In this document: piece by piece, positions 58,446 to 64,000 of the stretch
Numbering within the stretch: position 1 is the stretch's first letter
Layout: every line of letters begins with the position of its first letter
Assembly: GCA_944548615.1 (NCBI GenBank)
Contig: OX155963.1
Span: 16,142,350 to 16,206,349, forward strand
DNA from: Micropterix aruncella
Lineage: Eukaryota; Arthropoda; Insecta; Lepidoptera; Micropterigidae
DNA: 64,000 nt
Direction: 5' to 3'
Translations under genes and position numbers: made by a program
Notes under the pieces: model-generated
The model's input: the letters and a program-made list of their open reading frames with translations, nothing else
Database searches by the model: none
Told to the model about the DNA's origin: nothing

Positions 58446-60360
58446 CCACAGGCGCAGCGCGCCAAATTCAAGCAATCGCGATACGGCAATTAGTATGTAA
58501 GCGCCTAGGCTGAATGGTGCACTTGCAATTTAGAATTCACATGTGTGAACTACATCTCACGTAAATTTAGATCAATTAATTTAATATATTTCCGTATTAC
58601 GCCATTGAGGAAGCTATTTATTATGCAATTCCAATGTCTGGTTCCGTTTTGACTGCATATTTATTGCATTGATAAATTTACCGTAGTCAACTTATTCGTT
58701 ATACGTTTACATACAAAACTCCTAAACTCCAAATCGGGAAGTTGAGGTCGAGTTTAGTGGGACGCTACTTCTACGGAATTGCAAATTGATTTCGTAAAGT
58801 AGAACAGAGCTTGGCTTATTTTTTTGTTTTGAAACGGCCATTAACATTCGCATAACCATAATTGGATTAAGCGTCATATTAAAATAAATCGGCTGGGCGG
58901 TTGGTTTATGTTCTTTGGCCATTTTAAAACCTACGATTGGTAAAGTATTAGACTGGATAGATTTTGTAGCGGTGTTTATTATTGTTTGGACGTGAATTTA
59001 ATCGTTCCTAAATAATAACATTAAATACAAGGGCGATGTTGAGTTGATGAGCTAACACTGGATGAAAGTGCTGGATATTTTTGGAAAGTTATTCCAAAAA
59101 TTTAGAAACCTTATTCCAAAAATTGACATATAATCGTTATGCGGTTTGTTAAATAGATGTCTCTTACTTTCAACGAGGGCATTAAGTATAGGTTTACGGG
59201 CCCTTGATCGCCTACATTATTAACTAGTATATTAGGTATATTTTATTAACTAAATTAATTAAAATTTATATACAATTTCAATCATGTAATGAATGAATGA
59301 AAATTTATATACAATTTCATTCATCATTATGATGAATTATTAAATTTTATTTTTGATGACAGTCTGTACAATCTTCGGATTGTCCGCCTAAACACAAGTA
59401 TCGACTGAGCACAAGTATCGACATAGGCTAATCCTAATTCACGGTACTGTGTATAATAGACACTATTTTTAGACTTTATTGTGATATTAGCTAGTAAGTT
59501 TCACTTTGTGCTTTAAAATTATTTAAATAAATAAATGTAAGTAAATGATACACAGTTTTGACACCAAATATCTAAAATTCAATTAATCTACATGTACAAT
59601 TTTAAGAAGTTCAAAGATAAGCAACTATCGTGAAATCAGAATATATTTCTTAAACTATCCGAGTGTGACTGCACCGGATTTACCGCTCGCGGAGGGCAAA
59701 TCCGGCCCGTATGAATTCTCTAACGATTTTGCCCGTATCGGGAAGATCCTCAGCAATGCACATGGATGTCATATTCATTACCAGGTCTATTGTTTTTTAC
59801 AGTTCGCAAATGGCACTGATGTTCGCCTGAATTAGGCGGATCCTGCAATCCTCTCCACCACATACTCCTCAAGGCAAACAAGATTCAAGCTGAACTCGGA
59901 TTGCGAAGTGTTGTGTATATTGCTTTTGAATCTAACCTGAATCTAAACGCATTTTACAATCGCAGAGACAAGGTCGTGAGTACGACTCGCGGTGGAATTC
60001 AGATGTTATCTGCGAACCGTTTAAATTATTCCTCAAAAAAATAACTCAATTTCTTGCTGCCTTATCTAATGACGATCGAATGTGTAAAATAACACCTCCA
60101 TGGAGATCGATAATAAGTATTATCAGTAAATACGTTTTTTTTTTGGATTGAGTCACAGACAAACAAAGCAAGGTCGTTCTTTATTGGGAGGGGATTTTTT
60201 CCAGGATAGGGTAATAGAGCAAACTAAATTAAATAAATTTAAAATTAAAAAATAAAAGGGTAGAAACATCGAAATAATAGGGTAGATACTATCACAAAAT
60301 CACGAACTCGTCATAAACGGTAGATAATCAGGTAATATATAATTGGGGGTTTTGCTCATA
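58446..60360. other. Stretch without recognisable gene
   Basis: A local duplication of GAATGAAAATTTATATACAATTTCA words lies at 59260-59325. The part 59660-60010 is less AT-rich and apparently unique. The minus-strand frame 58722-58922 has no domain. Confidence 0.4.
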
Positions 60361-60399
60361 TATGAGAATAACTCCCAGTACATGGGAGTTATTCTCATA
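60361..60399. repeat. Perfect 17-bp stem hairpin
   Basis: TATGAGAATAACTCCCA (60361-60377) and its exact reverse complement (60383-60399) surround the loop GTACA. No T run follows and no gene precedes it, so a bacterial-type terminator is not suggested. It may be a tiny MITE or a relic of an inverted duplication. Confidence 0.95.
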
Positions 60400-60506
60400 G
60401 CTACTGATGTGTCTATTTAGCTGACGTCATCGTCATTTCACGACGTCGGTTCATGACGTCTACCCCAGGGCTACCCTGATACATACCCATTATATAAGTA
60501 TATGAA

Positions 60507-61040
<534 letters not shown>

Positions 61041-63159
61041 GAAAAGTGTAATATTGAAGAAAAATGCGAATTTAAATATTTTACGCGGTAACTTCCATTT
61101 CTTGTGATTATAATATCAGAAACAAATTTTTATAAAACCTAGGTACATAATACTATAATTTAATAATTTTTAAAAACTTAAAAATAAACGTTGTTTAGGA
61201 GAATAAAGCTTTTGAAATGTGATAATTTGTATTAAAATTCACGGTGTCCCTAATAATTTGGCAACCCATAGTATGTACCTATCTATTAACTATCATAGTT
61301 CTCTATTAACTACTCAGATCTGATGATTTTGATTCAATGTCATCTTCGATAGCGAATCTCATCACCTATATATACGCTCACCTCACGCAGGCCCAAATCA
61401 AGGCCGCGATCCGATGTACATCAAAAAATATATAAAAAATACAGGACGAGTCAGTAATAGCGGCAATTAACCGCCGGTAATGTACATTTTGGCGGAAATA
61501 ATCACGTTCAATCATTAATTTTCCGTACAGATGGCGGAATTGATGGCGCCGGCGAACTCGGAGCACGGAATAAAATAACGAACCTACAAATGACAGCATT
61601 TGTGGGTCGCGGGGCGCGATAATTCAATGCTTCTCGGTGGTTGGCTGCCACCACAGAGAAAGTTAAAAGGCAAGATTCACTCTAATGGCAGTAAAATAAC
61701 TTTCTTAAGCTTCGTCGCGTTTGAACTTAAATGAAAATTGTACCTATTCGCGAGTCCATTACAGCTGAAATGTCCCGGTATTATTAACATATTTTTAAAC
61801 ATGTATGTTGAGTATATTTTAACATTTAACTAACTACCAAAAATTATTTGACTTTGACCATGAATTGTACTTTTTTGACTAGGTATTTTTATATTAAAAC
61901 CTATATTACTTAACATATATTAAATAATTATGACTGTTTCTTTCTTTTCTCACATATAACTTTATTTATATTATTTAATCGAATTTTATATTACATTTAT
62001 TGCCGATTATATAAGGGAATTGCATTTTATTTATTATATTACCTTTTAATATTTTTTTTACATTATTTTTTTATTTTATTTTGAAGACCACATTTTAGGG
62101 CAATTTAGTGTTATTAGCATTTTACTAAAACTTGTACATTTGTAAGCAATCAAGCAATCAAGCAAACTTGATTGTAATATTAGAGTCCTGTCCACCATAG
62201 AACGGGCTAGTCCCAGTTGGGTGAGAGAAACAAATAAGCAAAAGGTTAAGGTTTCGTCATTCGGTTCCTGTTATTTTCGCTAATCAATGTTTTATAGTAA
62301 TTAATTCTTAAATAAATAAATAAATAAAATAAAATATACGCTGGCTGCTGCGCTATTCATCCACATAAATTTCTTTGCGAAACTGGATACTGGTTATAAC
62401 ATTTTTTATTCGCAATGGGAAAAACTTTCCCCAAATATTCATGATTCTGTTATTTTCAAATAAAAAATATTTTAATATCAAAAATGTTGTAAAGGACATC
62501 CATGAATCACGACTTCAAAATACGAAAAATGTAAACGATTTTTTTAAGTAAAACTAAAATCTACAAAACTAATGAACGAATACTTTAATTACAGCGTTAA
62601 AGACGACGCTTTAAATTTCTTACTAATGATTTAAACCCGCTACAATTCAGTGAACACATTATAAAAAAGTTTCCTTGATTACTGTAGATACTATTTTATT
62701 AACCTTGAGCAAAAAAGCTGTTTCCGTATTTCTACGGATTGCCTTGCTGTAACGGTCTGGAACGTAAAAAAAAACATTTTTCCGTTACAATATTTTTTCA
62801 TTCATCGGATAGACCCTATGTAAACCTTAAACACATCACTTCATATGATCACCATTGCTAAAATATTACGACTCAGTATGTCTTTAAATTATACAGGAAA
62901 AGATAAATAAAAGTCTAAAGTACATTCTGATTAAATTCACATTTTGTTAAACTCCTAAATAATCTGCGAATTACGTGGGAAAAAGTCACTGAAAAAGTTA
63001 AAAATCGCTTTTGTTGACATATTTTCACCCTTTTAAACTTTAAACCTATATCTAACTATTGTAATTATATCTTTTATTTTGGTTATACGTTGTGTTGGTT
63101 GATTTATTTTGGTTGTCGCTTTTACTAAAGGGTTTTATTTCACTTTTAATTTATTTCTC
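61041..63159. other. Stretch without a supported gene
   Basis: The part 61375-61640 is GC-richer than the rest, apparently unique, and has a minus-strand frame (61378-61599) without a recognised domain. 62300-62335 is an (AAAT)n tail of an unrecognised retroelement. The rest is AT-rich. Confidence 0.4.
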
Positions 63160-63163
63160 TTAA

Positions 63164-63470
63164 CCCCTTGAGTATGATACGACCAAATCTGGTTCTGAAA
63201 CAATTATCCGTTGAGTATGATACGACCAGATCTGGTTCCGCGTTTTTTTTCACTTCTTTGACGTTCTCATATTTATTCATAATTATCTAATTGTTTTACA
63301 AAATGATATTTCAATATTCTATATTCGAAATTTCAATGCAATTATTGTGCAGTTGTTCTTTTTATGATTGGTGTAGTAGTTTCGTAGTTATAGTACTTTA
63401 AGGTCGATGTCGCCGAAAATCCTGCAAAAGAGACAGATGCATCCATGAAAATACCCAATTACTCCAAGGG
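63164..63470. mobile_element. piggyBac-type MITE (TTAA target site)
   Basis: TTAA at 63160-63163 and 63471-63474 flanks a 307-bp element. The left end is CCCCTTGAGTATGA, the right end in reverse complement CCCTTGGAGTA. The TTAACCC...GGGTTAA arrangement is characteristic of piggyBac-like elements. Inside the left end TTGAGTATGATACGACCA occurs twice (63168 and 63211, offset 43 bp), a subterminal direct repeat. No transposase frame is present. Confidence 0.85.
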
Positions 63471-63474
63471 TTAA

Positions 63475-64000
63475 ATCTTAACAGAATTAGCGTATTTATA
63501 AATATCTCAAAGTTAACGCTAAAATACAGTGATATTTAATAAAAAGCCAAGGAAAAAAAGAAATATATGTATTGCATTCGGTCTTACAGATTTTCGGTTT
63601 CCTTTCATGCCAGGCTGCATCGCAAGACAATCAATGTTCTGAAAGTAATTATCAATAAAAAGTATTGAATTAATAGCCAAGAAGTAATAAAATAATCAAA
63701 AATAATATCAGGGGACATCAATACTTAAAGGTACTAAAATGGACACTGGAATAATAAAATTACTAAAAATATTAAGTAGTATTCAATAGTCAGAAGTATT
63801 AAATAGTCAAAAATAATAAAAGCATAACATAACTAAATAGTTAACCAAAAGTTACCTTGCAATAATAGAATTACCTATCTAAAAATCATAAATAGTAATG
63901 ATTTTTGATCTCCTTTTTAGGATGAAGGTTACTTGTTTTTTACAAGCTTTTATTTATCTTGCAATGTTTGTTAGTATGTATGTTAGTTTGTTTAGGTCAA
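63475..64000. other. AT-rich end of window
   Basis: Repeated AAAAATAATA and AGTATTAAATAGTCA words between 63650 and 63820; no gene. Confidence 0.45.

Overview
The window reads as a gene-poor, AT-rich stretch of insect nuclear DNA, most probably from a moth or butterfly. The evidence is indirect. There is no convincing host exon, rRNA or tRNA gene, and the sequence is a mosaic of decayed transposons. Several repeat signatures here are common in lepidopteran genomes: the AGGGTTCCGTACC motif, the CGGCTCCGCCCGCG motif, LINE tails ending in (ATT)n or AATTTGAATTTGAA, and CR1-, jockey- and RTE-like LINE remnants. The species cannot be named from the sequence.

The dominant component is a GC-rich interspersed element of about 650-700 bp with no convincing reading frame. 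It is present ten times (about 2.7, 10.9, 14.5, 18.0, 18.8, 21.7, 26.3, 39.4, 45.6 and 53.2 kb), making up roughly a tenth of the window. It falls into two subfamilies, A ending near ATTAGCTCCC and B ending near GTTAGCTGCC. Four copies are flanked by direct repeats of 9-14 bp, as expected for LINE-driven insertion. All ten copies point the same way.

Layout: 0-5.4 kb holds an RTE-like LINE relic, a 222-bp duplication, the first GC-rich element and a 115-bp duplicated LINE tail. 5.4-10.3 kb is mostly featureless AT-rich DNA with one terminal-inverted-repeat element (called MITE-B here). 10.3-22.4 kb is the densest repeat block: MITE-B, six GC-rich elements, a 124-bp satellite, a palindromic foldback, a four-unit 110-120 bp repeat, a mariner relic with intact D34D spacing and a degenerate 130-bp array. 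22.4-28 kb has a recursive-splice-site-like sequence on the + strand at 22654/22655, local duplications and an antisense LINE relic. 28-38.7 kb has two long (TA)n tracts, a 150-codon open frame of unknown origin, several inverted-repeat elements and a hAT-like element nested inside MITE-B. 39-54.6 kb has three more GC-rich elements, a CR1-like LINE 3' end and an antisense LINE fragment. 54.6-64 kb has two TTAA-flanked elements, a jockey/CR1-like reverse transcriptase relic, and a (TA)n tract lying inside a pair of long inverted arms.

The working interpretation is that this is intergenic DNA or, more interestingly, the interior of a long intron transcribed on the + strand. That rests on the juxtaposed splice signals at 22.65 kb and the uniform orientation of the GC-rich elements. 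No gene system such as a defence island, operon or cluster is visible. The points of real interest are the GC-rich element family, the nested insertions with clear target-site duplications, and the putative ratchet splice point.
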